Translations under genes and position numbers: made by a program | Assembly (NCBI GenBank): GCA_029844215.1 | Contig: CM056720.1 | Location: 33,225,711 to 33,289,710 of the forward strand | From: Przewalskia tangutica | Taxonomy: Eukaryota > Streptophyta > Magnoliopsida > Solanales > Solanaceae | DNA length: 64,000 nucleotides | Direction: 5' to 3' | Shown: positions 1 through 10,037 of the stretch, piece by piece | Layout: the number at the start of each line of letters is the position of its first letter | How positions within the stretch are numbered: position 1 is the first letter of the stretch | Notes under the pieces: generated by a model | Told to the model about the DNA's origin: nothing | Seen by the model: only the letters and a program-made list of their open reading frames with translations | The model's database searches: none

Positions 1-639
1 AGGGACATTGGGTTAAAGTCTTGTGGCTAATGGATCAAAACTACAAAATTTTCTTGTTGGAAATGGGACAAAGCCGAGAGGTCTATTGAAGAACAAGAAT
101 TGTTGTGATATTTTCTAAGTGTAAAATGAGCTTGTCTTGCACTAGCTTAGTACTTATAACACTAAGGATGGCCAAGATTATAACAAATGTGAGGCTTAGA
201 TGGTTTTCACTAGGATCAAGCCCTTGTGGCCAAGTTGACAAGTCAACAATGTCATGCTAGCAAGACTAATCTTCCAAGGTGGTTAATGACCATTTTACCC
301 TCCCTAAATTTCGTCCAAGACCACATGTGGGGGTGCCACGTGTCTCCCTCTCATTCGTCCATAAAATTCTGTAACCCTCGTGGTCCCCACAAAATGTAAA
401 ATTCCTCGGGTGGGCCCCACATGACCAAATCCGTCAAAATAAATTTCCAAAAGTTAAGAGTTCCATACTATTCAAATAATGCATTTTGAGAATCCAATTC
501 TCAACAACGAACATTTTTCCTTTCCGGCGTTCGGAAGATTTTCCGTCGGAAAAACAATTCCTCCTTTCGTACTAATTTCCTAGTCTTGTTTCCTTAAGCA
601 CATTCGCTTTTACATGTCCTGGACTTACGGGGTGTAACA
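1..639 (-). repeat. 3' LTR of E1, partial
   Basis: Ends at 639 with GGGGTGTAACA, the complement of the LTR start TGTTACACCCC, directly beside the polypurine tract. It is close in sequence to the complement of the solo LTR that starts at 4040, but much less like the 5' LTR of its own element at 7741-10037. Only the first 639 bases of an LTR expected to be about 3.6 kb are inside the window. Confidence 0.85.
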
Positions 640-650
640 TTCTTCCCCCC
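640..650 (-). promoter_or_regulatory. polypurine tract of E1
   Basis: On the minus strand this reads GGGGGGAAGAA immediately before the TGTTACACC start of the 3' LTR. That is the expected place for the plus-strand priming tract of an LTR retrotransposon. The same tract occurs at 37509-37519 in the related element E3. Confidence 0.85.
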
Positions 651-1253
651 TTAGAAACATTCGTCCCCGAATGTTCTTAGTCGGTTGCCAAGCTATACAA
701 ACTCCGGCATAAACTCTATACTATGCCTATCAATCAAAACATAAACAAGACCAACGATGCCACACATGGCCACCACAACATACGTGAACATAATAATCGA
801 CCTTCCGTCTGTGGTCCCTTCTCACAAAACTCGAAGGTTACAGTCTCCTCAAACACGGGATCCCTAGAGGTTCCTTTATTTCCTTACTTGTCATACTTTC
901 TCGTACTTTCAAACTTATCTAGTACACGTACAAAATCTCAAATATTGTTTCTGTTCCCCAATCCTTGGAGTTACTAACCAAACTTGGCCATATTGCTACT
1001 TGAATCTCCGCTAAGGCTTTTCTCGGTCCTTACGACCTAGTTCCGGTGGAACGCATCCAACCCCTTCTAGCATATTCATAGTCTCAATATAATCTGTTCA
1101 TGACACATAAACATACAACAACTTTATCATGCATACAAGTTTCTAAAGGGTCAAAGACATACCTGAAATCATATAGGCGGTTCAAAGGACCGCTAAAACT
1201 GGGAACTTCCACCACGACCCACTCGCGGCACTACCGGTGCATGAACATCCTTC

Positions 1254-2485
1254 CTAGCTATTGAAGGCGAAGAACCATAACCCGATCCAAGATCGTGTTG
1301 TCCCACCAGACCCTCTATAAGGACACTCTCTTAACATCTGGCCTAGACGACCACAAGAAAAACAAGCACCCGGACCGGCGCGACATACCCCAGAATGGAA
1401 CCTACCACACTGGGCGCATTGAGGCAAAGGTGGCCTCGATCGATCGAACCCCATCTCCCCGAGACCACGAAGTTCTAGAGACTGACCGGCCCTGCATTCC
1501 GGGTTGTAAAACCCCGCCGGAAATCGTGGAGGAGCACTCGGTCTTTGCCGCAATGTAGAAGTAGTCTGCGAGGCCGTCCGCCTCGAAAGTTACCACGAAA
1601 CCCGGCCGCCCCGCCCTCTTGGGCGGGCGTATGCAGTTGGTCCTCTCTCTCTCTGTCTTCGATCCCCTGTGCATAAGCCTGCATCCTGGCAATATCCATA
1701 CCTGGCTGAAGGGCCACTCCCAGACATGCAGTAATCATATAACGGTCTAGCCCCATCACATAGCGGTGAACTTTGTCCGCCATGTCAGCCACAATAGTAT
1801 GCGCATACCTGGCCAACGAGTCAAACTCCAGGTTGTACTCCCTGATGGTCCTCCCATTCTGCCTCAATGACAAGAACCTATCAACACGGGCTCTCCTCAT
1901 TTCAGGAGGCAAAAAGTGATCAAGAAAGGCCTCCGTGAACTCCTCCCAGATGGCTGGAAGAGCACCCTCACCTCTCGACAGCTCCCATGACTCAAACCAG
2001 TTCAACGCAATATCGCGTAACCGGTAAGAGGCTAGCATAACTGACTCTGTCTCCGAGGCCCTAAGCACCTGCATAGTCCGCTGTAACTGCCGAATAAACT
2101 CCTGCGGATCCTCCTCAGACCTCGAACCATAGAACTCGGGTGGATGACAACCCAGAAAATCCCGAATCCGCAAACTGTCGGCTCTAGGGTTAGCTACCTG
2201 CTCCTGTCGGCGCTGCCCTGCTACTATGCTGGTCAATAACCTAATCTGCTCTCCATAATCTCTAAACTCTGCCCCTGGCTGCGGAACTGGAGGCTCGGGT
2301 ACCGGAACCTCTGGAGCTACTGCCGCTCTCGGCTCCTCTAATACTGCCGGCGTGGCTGAACTCGCCGATCCGCCTACTACCTCAGGCATAGTCTGTGCCC
2401 GAGTCCTGGTAACCCTCTGCGTACCACTAGCAGCTCCTGCTGCTGCCTTGCCCTTCTGGGCCCTGGTCGCCTTCCGTGGAGGCAT
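1254..2485 (-). pseudogene. E1 gag (capsid-nucleocapsid), frameshifted
   Basis: The minus-strand ATG at 2485 opens a 336-codon frame beginning MPPRKATRAQ, a basic and proline-rich N-terminus. It is followed by a Retrotrans_gag-type core (about residues 105-260; motifs DPQEFIRQLQRTM, ALNWFESWE, FLPPEMRRARVDRFLSLRQ). The frame breaks near 1560 and continues in a second frame (1553-1254) that carries the nucleocapsid zinc-binding region, with CAQCGRFHSGVC and then CFSCGRLGQMLREC. In the second knuckle the expected His of CX2CX4HX4C is Gln. The product would package element RNA in cytoplasmic particles. No protease follows. Bases 651-1253 are the degenerate region between gag and the polypurine tract and resemble 37520-37900 of E3. 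The family call is firm; the exact point of the frameshift is not. Confidence 0.8.
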
Positions 2486-2676
2486 AACTGTTACATAAGA
2501 ATAGGTCAGAGAGGATTCAACCTACTATGACAGCTCTACTGCACGATCTCAAAGAGAGAAGAATGGAAACCAATCCTAAATGTCCTGCAGCCTCCTGATT
2601 ATAGATGTGGTGCACAACACACCGATAATCAAGACTCTACTAGACACGGTCTGTAGACACTTTCCGAGGACTAACT

Positions 2677-2688
2677 GCTCTGATACCA
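2677..2688 (-). promoter_or_regulatory. primer binding site of E1 (initiator tRNA-Met)
   Basis: The minus strand reads TGGTATCAGAGC four bases inside the LTR edge at 2693. This matches the 3' end complement of plant initiator tRNA-Met used by many LTR retrotransposons. Confidence 0.88.
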
Positions 2689-3404
2689 CTTTTGTCACGA
2701 CCCGACCGGGCGCGGCGGTGCCCTACCTGGGCACCCTTACAGGTATACATCAGAGATAATCAGCGGAACATACATGAAACTTATAAAATAAAACAACAGA
2801 AATAAAACAACAGGTTAGCCGATAGGGCTACCTTCCTGGACATACATATACAACCGAAGCAGTTGCCTCCTTTCCTTTACAAACTGACCCACAATATGTG
2901 ACTACAGACCTCTAAGAGTTTTAACATAACAACAGTGGCGGGACAGGGCCCCGCCATACCCCTGAATATATATGAATCTACAACCTCAAGGGAAACCGTA
3001 CCAAGAGATAAACCTCCGGAGTAAATGGAGCTTTTTCCCAAAAACTGAACCGAGATCCTAAGAGCAAGGATCACCAACCTGTGTACCTAATACATGCGGG
3101 CATGAACGCAGCCCCCCGAAGGGGGTCAGTACAACAGGTACCGAATATGGAACGGAAATAAGGTACAGTAAACAAATCATATCTGGAAAAAAACATGACA
3201 GAGGTAAGTATAAAAAGTGTAAATACCTGAACCTACCATGTCATTACCATCTCTTGAACTTAATCGTACCTTATTATCTTCACATTTTTCAATAAAAGTT
3301 ATAGTCACTTTCTTACGTACATACTTAGGAAAATCATCAAGTTCATTACCATATAACTTACTTACCTTATCTAACATAAATCCGGCCCCTTATGGAGGGA
3401 CGCC

Positions 3405-3870
3405 TATACTGCCCGGCCCAATCTGGGACGCGATAAAGTCACATAAGTCTGCCCATAGAGGTATACTGCCCGGCCCATTCCTGGGACGCGATAATGTCAT
3501 ATAGTCTGCCCATAAAGGTATATTGCCCGGCCCATTCTCGACGCGATAATGTCATATAGTCGCCCATAAAGGTATCGCCCGCCCATTCACGGGACGCGGT
3601 AATGTCATATAGTCGCCCATAAAGGTATCTTGCGGCCCATTCTCGACGCGGTAATGTCATATAGTGCCCATAAAGGTATCGCGCCCATTCCCGACGCGGT
3701 AATGTCATATAGTATGCACATAAAGGTATCGCCGCCCATTCTGGGACGCGGTAATGTCATATAGTCGCCCATAAAGGTATCGCCGGCCCATTCACTGGAA
3801 GCGGTAATGTCATATAGTCTGCCCATAAAGGTATACTGCCCGGCCCATTCCTGGGACGCGGTAATGTCAT
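3405..3870. repeat. minisatellite of 53-57 bp units inside the E1 5' LTR
   Basis: About eight consecutive units each contain CCCATAAAGGTAT, GGCCCATTC, GACGCG and TAATGTCATATAGT. Unit starts (CATAAA) fall for example at 3511, 3565 and 3618. The outer units keep AGTCTGCCC and CCTGGGACGCG. Interior units have AGTCGCCC and CTCGACGCG, and are correspondingly shorter. Confidence 0.85.
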
Positions 3871-4525
3871 ATAAAATCCGGGAATTTAACCCAACGTACT
3901 ACGCACCTCTAATCCTTTTAAAAATGACTCTTTTTTCAAATAAAACTTCCAAGATACTAACAACCGTAGTATCAAGTCATATCTACTCTTCAAGACAAGT
4001 CACAATACCTTTTAGAAATACATTTACCGGCTTCTAAATTGTTACACCCCGTAAGTTCAGGACATGTATAAGTGAAGGTACGTAAGGAACACAAGACTTG
4101 GAAATTAGTACGAAAGGAAGAATTGTTTTTCCGACGGAAAATCTTCCGGACGTCGGAAAGGAAAAATGCTCGTTGTTGAGAATTGGATTCTCAAAATATA
4201 TTATTTGAAGAGTATGGAACTTATATTCATATGGAAATTCATTTTTTTACGGATTTGGTCACGTGGGGCCCACCCGAGGAATTTTACGTTTTGCGGGGCC
4301 CACGAGGGTTACGGAATTTTATGGACGAATGAGAGGGTGACACGTGGCACCCCCTCATGTGGTCTTGGTCGAAATTTTGCAAGGGTAAAATGGTCATTGA
4401 CCATGGTAGAAGATAAGTCTTCCAAAGCTTGATATTGTTGACAAGTCAACTTGTCCACCTAGGCTTGATCCAAGTGAAACTCATCCTAGCCTCACATTTG
4501 TTTAAGTCTTGGCCCTTCATTGTGT

Positions 4526-4533
4526 TATATATA
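4526..4533 (+). promoter_or_regulatory. TATA-like box in the solo LTR
   Basis: TATATATA lies about 490 bp inside the LTR in the U3 position, just before the conserved segment CTAGTGCAAGACAAG. It is consistent with the LTR promoter of this family, although activity is unknown. Confidence 0.45.
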
Positions 4534-6679
4534 CTAGGCTAGTGCAAGACAAGGTCTTCCAACACTTAGAATTATTTCACAACATTTTTCTTGTTCTTGA
4601 GGCTCACGGGTTTGGACAATTTGTGCACACAAAAATTTTAGTTTGTTGTCCAATATTCCCAAGACTTTAACCCAATGTCCATAAGGTTTTTATAAGGATA
4701 TCTCAATAGAAGGATTTCGGAAAAACGGCGTTTTCGTATTAGTCGCAAGGCAGAAACTTAGGGAGTTCTTCAACTTTGAAGTTAAAACTTGAAGATGGGT
4801 TCTTCTTAGGCCTCTAAGGAGTGCTTGGAGCGGATTGAAACTTAAGGAAAGGAGCTAAGAATTGCTAAAGCGCGACTTTGATTCTTGGAAATTTTAAGGG
4901 CTTGGAAAGGTATAAATTTTGTCGTTTTAGCAATTAAGTTTACTTATTGTTGTAGCTATGGTTATTAGCAAGCATGAGATGTATATTATGTAGTTGGATT
5001 AGTATATTGGCTATTGGAACCCTAAATCCGAAAACTAGCATGTTAGCCTTAAGACTATAATTCAAGTTGATTATTCGTTTAAGTCGTCGCATGTTGTGTA
5101 GGAAGGAAATTGTAGTTGTTGAAGTGGTTTTTAACTATATAACATGTTAGGCCTTAGAACTTGGAATTTGAAAAGGATTGGAAAAGACTTTGAATTGTTA
5201 GTATGTAGTTGGCCGAGAATGGCTTGGAGTTTTAAACTACTTGATATGAATTGTGGGGCGGAATTTTACACGTATTGTAAGGCGTGTAATCCCCTTTGTT
5301 TGGTTGTTGTTTGGAGCCTTAAATGTGGCGTGTTGGTTATTGTATTCGGCCTTGAAAAAGGTGGCAAAGTGAGTAGAAACAAAGGAAGTGCTGCCCGATT
5401 TTCCGTAGAATTAGAGACCGTATACTTAGTATTATTCTACGTTAGAGACTAGAAGTTGATAGTCTTGTTGTGACCATTATAGGTTGACACTTCTACGTAC
5501 GGCGTATTCGGCTTAGCTTGTGGATTTAGCCGAAAAGGTATGTGAACTATCTCCTCTTCTAGCATGATTCCTAAAGATAAAGAAAGTACGTTCTACTCCT
5601 TAAATGATCCATTCCTTGGTTGTACTTAGATTGCCTAATATAGAATTTGTTCTATGTACTTCCTTGATTATACTTTGATGTTTAAATTGTAAGTTGTATA
5701 ATCCATTGCCTTAGTGAAGTTTGGATTCTTAAAGAGTGGAAGTATTTTACGTAAAGTACGTAGAGTCTTGAAAAGGAAGTGATTTCCAAATCTTTTGGCT
5801 AGTGCCTTAGTTCCAAAACCTAAAGGTCATTATAATGACTTTAGGAAAGTCAAAGGAGTGATTTACTTAATTGTTTTAAAAAGAGGAGAAATGACATGAT
5901 TTAAAGAGAAGTAACTTGTTTTAAAAGGTGTGAGTTACTTGAGGTTTAAAAGTGGGAGGAACTTGATTTCTAAAAGAAAAGAGACTTAAGAATTTGAAGT
6001 GTTTTGGTTTAAAAGAAAGGCATGGTCTTGTCTTAAATTTGTTTAAAACATAAAGTGTTATAATAGCTTTATGGGAAGTTAGTTATAACGACTTTATGAA
6101 AACAAAAGAATGGTTTTATTATTGGATTTAAAATGGTAACTTGATTTTGGGAAAAGGAGTAACTTGAGTTTAAAAGTATAAGTAACTTATTTTCAAATAT
6201 CGAACTTTTCTTGATGAGAAAAATATAAGTGGCTTGGTTTTAAAAGGTAGGAGTACCTTGATCTTAAAAGAGTTAGTTACTTGGGTTTTAAAAGTATACT
6301 TGGCATCGTTTTAAAAAGTGTAAGCCACTTGGTTTAAAAAGTAGAAAGTACTTGATTTAAACATGAACGTGTTTGGTACTACGGATAATAGTATCGAGTT
6401 GTTTTACGTAAAAAGAGATCTTTTTGAAAGGATTAATGTATGTAGTACTTTGGGGTTAAAACCCGGACTTTGACATAAAAAAAAAGTACCTTGAGTTGTG
6501 TGTGACTTGCCTATGTTTGCGTGTGATAGCCTTGTTGTGCATGTGTTGTATCCTTATGTTACCGCGTCTCTCGATGGAGGGCCGGTCATGTTGTTCTTGA
6601 TTGATGGACCTACTGACACGTTGGGTGGCCCACGGGTATGGTTCCATTAGGATTGTTGTTCCATGGACTAGCTCTCCAT

Positions 6680-7040
6680 GAGGTTTTACTGATTCGGCCT
6701 TGGTATCTGGTGGTTGGCTTTCGTACTTGCCCGCCTCGTGGTGATTCGCCTTGGTACACAGTAGTTAGCCTTCGCGCCCCGTTCGGTTTAGTGACGAAGT
6801 CTCGTGACCGCGACGCGGTACTGTAGTTAGCCTTCGTACTTTCCCCGGTCAGCTACGTGACACGGCCTTGGTACCTGGTAGTCGGCTTTCGTACTTGCCC
6901 CGTATCAGCTTCGTGGTTTAGTTGTATGGTATTGTTAGTACGGATTTGGTATCTGGTAGTTGGCTTTCGTACTTGCCCCGGTCAGTTGATGATGCGGCTT
7001 TGGTATCTGGTAGTTAGCCTTCGTACTTGCTCCGTACGGT
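6680..7040 (+). repeat. minisatellite of about 55-75 bp units in the solo LTR
   Basis: Five to six imperfect units share GGTATCTGGTAGTTGGCTTT and CGTACTTGCCC. A related, more eroded array is at 33998-34270 in the second plus-strand solo LTR. The unit differs from that at 3405-3870, so different LTR subfamilies carry different arrays at a comparable place. Confidence 0.7.
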
Positions 7041-10037
7041 TTTATGACACATGTGGGACCTGGTGTCATGTGTACTCCTTGGTGTTGTTCTATTATAGAC
7101 TGCCGGCAGTGAGGAAGGAATTCCACGGGCACGATTGATGTTGTGGGCGTGAGACCCATGGTTATATTTTGAGTGATGACTTGGAGGGCATGAGTCCCTG
7201 ACTTGACGTGACTGCTTATATATTGTGAACTGTAGTTTGGTTATCATACATGTCTCCTGTTTTATATAGACTGTTATGGTTTCACTTACGAGATTTCATT
7301 TCACATACTTGGTACATTCTTCGTCTTGACCTCCTTGAAGTGGGTTCATGCCGCAGTTTAGTCTGTTGTTTGGTGATCGGCAGGTGTAGGACCCTGCTCA
7401 GAGTTTTGGATAGCTCCTTCTGTTCGGGAGTTATCTTTTTGGTATGAGTTCCTTCAGTACAGGCTTTTGTACATTTATGGGTACGGCGGGGCCTTGTCCC
7501 GTCATAGTTCAGTAACTCTTAGAGGTTTGTATTCATAGGTGGGATTGGACTCATGTACGGTGTAGTGTCTTTTGTTTATGTATATATGGCAGCCTTGTCG
7601 GCTTTGCCCTTGCACGTATGTTGGTTTAAAAAAAAAAAGTGGTGTTATTTAATTTCTGCAGTTTTACTTAGTTGTTAAGGTAGAAGGGTGCCCAGGTAGG
7701 GCACCAGTCACGGGCCCGGGGTTCGGGGTGTGACATAAATCACGTGACTTCTTTCTTAAAAACCTTAAGCAATTGGTACTTTTAAAATAATTTGCCCTTC
7801 TTTATTTCAAGTCATTCTTTGTTTATATTGCTAGGGAAAACCATTCTCTTAATCTTCCATAAAGTTATTATAATCAACTTCCCATAAAGCCGTTATACTA
7901 ACTTTATGCCTTAGACTAATTCATTCTTTTTATAACCAGGAGACTTATACTTTCAAATCTCTTAACTTTTAAAATACTTCAAGTCTCTTAACTTTAGAAA
8001 TCAAGTTTCTTAACTTAGAATTTAAAATCTCTTATCTTTAGAATATCAAGAAATCCATGCTTTCCAAGTCAAGTATTCTATACATTTAGATCAAGTCATT
8101 TCTTCCTTTAGAAATCAAGTCACATAACTTGAAAAATAAAGTTTCTTAACCTTTTAAGAATTCAAGGTTCATAGTCTTAAAAACTTCATACGTAAACTCT
8201 TTTAAATTAAGTAACATATACTCTGGTGCGTTGTGAATAAGTTATACTTATTTATAACGATCTTATTCAAGTAGCCATGATCTAGAAAATGTAATACAAT
8301 TTTGTCTTATCTTAGCTTCTATGCAGATGGAGAATTCTACTCATTTTAATATAATCAATTGTCATTACATTTTCCTTTATTAACGCTGCAATGGCTTGTT
8401 CGATACTTATTCTCATTTGTGCCTTAAAATTAGCCAAGTCAACTTGGCTCCAATTACCTTCTAACGACTCTTACCAACATCCCCATAAGACTTGGTAAGA
8501 ACTTAGGATAACCTAGACATAACCTTTACATAGAGTAAATCACATACATACCTCTTAACTTCTAAGAGTAGAAGGGAACATGAAATATTACCACATGTAT
8601 ATTCCATACATAGAATCATGCCAAAGGAAGGAAGAGGTTCACATACCTCGCGACGATTATCGACAAGTAGCAAAATGCTCCAAAGTACTTCAACATTGAT
8701 AGTTATTCCATCCTTCAAGTAGAATACGCTATACTTAGTACTTCAACCTATAATGGTCATAATACGTCCATTAACTTCTTACTTCAGACGTAGAATATTA
8801 TAAGTGCAAAGTCACTAAATTCTACGGAAAATCGAACAACACTTCCTTTGTTTCTACATACTTTGTCACCTTTTTCAAGGCCGAATTCAATAACCAAACA
8901 CGCCACATTTAAGGCCCAACAATGCAATTAACAGTAGGGGATTACACGCCTACTAGACGTGTAAAATTCCGCCCCACAATTGATATAAAACAAATACAAC
9001 TACAAGTGTAAATCCGGAAACTTGAGATACAACAACACCAATTCTTATCCAATTTCCTTTTCAATCCAAATTGTTAGCATAACATGATATCAAGTCGCAA
9101 TCGCTTATAACTACCACAATCTTCAAGTAAGTAACATGCGACGATTCTAAATACGACCAAATTGTAATCCAACTTCAAATGGCTATAAGTCATTTCGGAT
9201 TTTAGGCTACAACCATCCATATCACTTATAAATCTTCAACACATATACATCATGCTAGTAAAATGTAAGGCTAACAACAATATAATCTTGTAACACTTTA
9301 AGAGAACAAGATTGTTACCTCAACGAGTCTTAATCCAACTTCAAATCCAAAGTCGCTCCTTAGCAACTTAGAGCCTCTTCTTGACACCTCAATCCGCCAC
9401 TTGAGACCCTTAGAATATCACAAACAACTTCCCTCTAATCTTCCAATCAAAACCTAGGAAAGCAACTAGGTTTTTACCTTGCGACTAATACGAAAATAAT
9501 CTTTTTCCGGGATCTTTCTATTGAGATACCCTTACAATACCCTCATGAACCTTGGTTTAAAGTGTGGAGCTTATTGGACAACAAACAAATTTTTTTCTCC
9601 CTTTGCATCACCAAACCCGAGAGCTTTACAATGGCAAGAACAAGTTTCTTGAAAATTTGGCTAAGTGTGGGAGCTTGTCTTGCTAGTAGTGTTACTATAT
9701 AGAAACATGGAGGGTCAAGATTAAAATAAATGTGTGGTTTGGATGCATCTCTTTTAAATATCAAGCTAAGTGGTCCCATTGATCAAGTCAATATTATCAA
9801 GCTCCTCAACTTGCAAGACTTTGTCATCCTAACAATGGCCAAATGACCCTTTTGGCCATGCTATTTTCGTCCAAGGCTACTTAAGGGGGTTGACACGTGT
9901 CGCCCTCCCATTCGTCACAATATTTCGTTTTCCGACAATTTCACAATTTCGATAAATTTTTACAAGTCTCTAATCTTAACATTTCTGAGTTCTTACGTAC
10001 GTTCTTAAAACATGTCCTGAAATTACGGGGTGTAACA

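Larger units (their letters stand above)
4040..7735 (+). mobile_element. solo LTR, plus strand, nested in the E1 5' LTR
   Basis: Begins TGTTACACCCCG at 4040 and ends GGGGTGTGACA at 7735 (3,696 bp). It has no internal region, primer site or coding domain. The 5-bp direct repeat TAAAT lies at 4035-4039 and again at 7736-7740, which proves an insertion of the LTR pair followed by LTR-LTR recombination. It belongs to the same superfamily as its host LTR but lies in the opposite orientation, giving a large imperfect inverted arrangement with 1-639. Degenerate AGTAACTTG/TTTAAAAG motifs fill about 5880-6360, and a minisatellite lies at 6680-7040. All open frames in it are short and family-less. Confidence 0.92.
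1..10037 (-). mobile_element. E1: gag-only long-LTR retrotransposon, chromovirus-like (left end cut by window)
   Basis: Read on the minus strand the order is 5' LTR (2693-10037, interrupted), tRNA-Met primer site (2677-2688), a gag gene (2485 down to 1254), a polypurine tract (640-650) and the start of the 3' LTR (639 down to beyond base 1). The internal part is only about 2 kb and no protease, reverse transcriptase, RNase H or integrase is recognisable, so the copy would depend on enzymes from a relative. The gag resembles that of the element at 30436-46576, which keeps an integrase end, so a chromovirus (Tekay/Del-like) assignment is inferred. The element sits inside an older minus-strand LTR that resumes at 10038. 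Its right target duplication should be 10038-10042 (TGAAA); the left one lies outside the window. Confidence 0.8.
2693..10037 (-). repeat. 5' LTR of E1, split by a solo LTR
   Basis: The LTR runs from TGTCACGACCCG at 2693 to 4039 and resumes at 7741 up to CGGGGTGTAACA at 10037. The two parts sum to about 3.64 kb, matching the 3.7 kb of the intact LTRs in the window. Between them lies a plus-strand solo LTR with its own target duplication, which shows the two pieces were once contiguous. It includes a minisatellite at 3405-3870. The outer part (7741-10037) is clearly diverged from the 3' LTR of the same element. Confidence 0.8.

Noticed and set aside
3439..3826. Open frames with repeated WAGQYTFMGRLYDI-type residues on the minus strand
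   Set aside because: They are read-through of the 53-57 bp minisatellite inside an LTR; no start context or family.
3405..3870. CRISPR-like array of short repeats
   Set aside because: Units are contiguous with no unique spacers, in a plant LTR.
1..4690. Large inverted repeat (1-639 against 4040-4690) as a possible DNA transposon or foldback element
   Set aside because: Explained by a plus-strand solo LTR with TAAAT duplications beside a minus-strand LTR.
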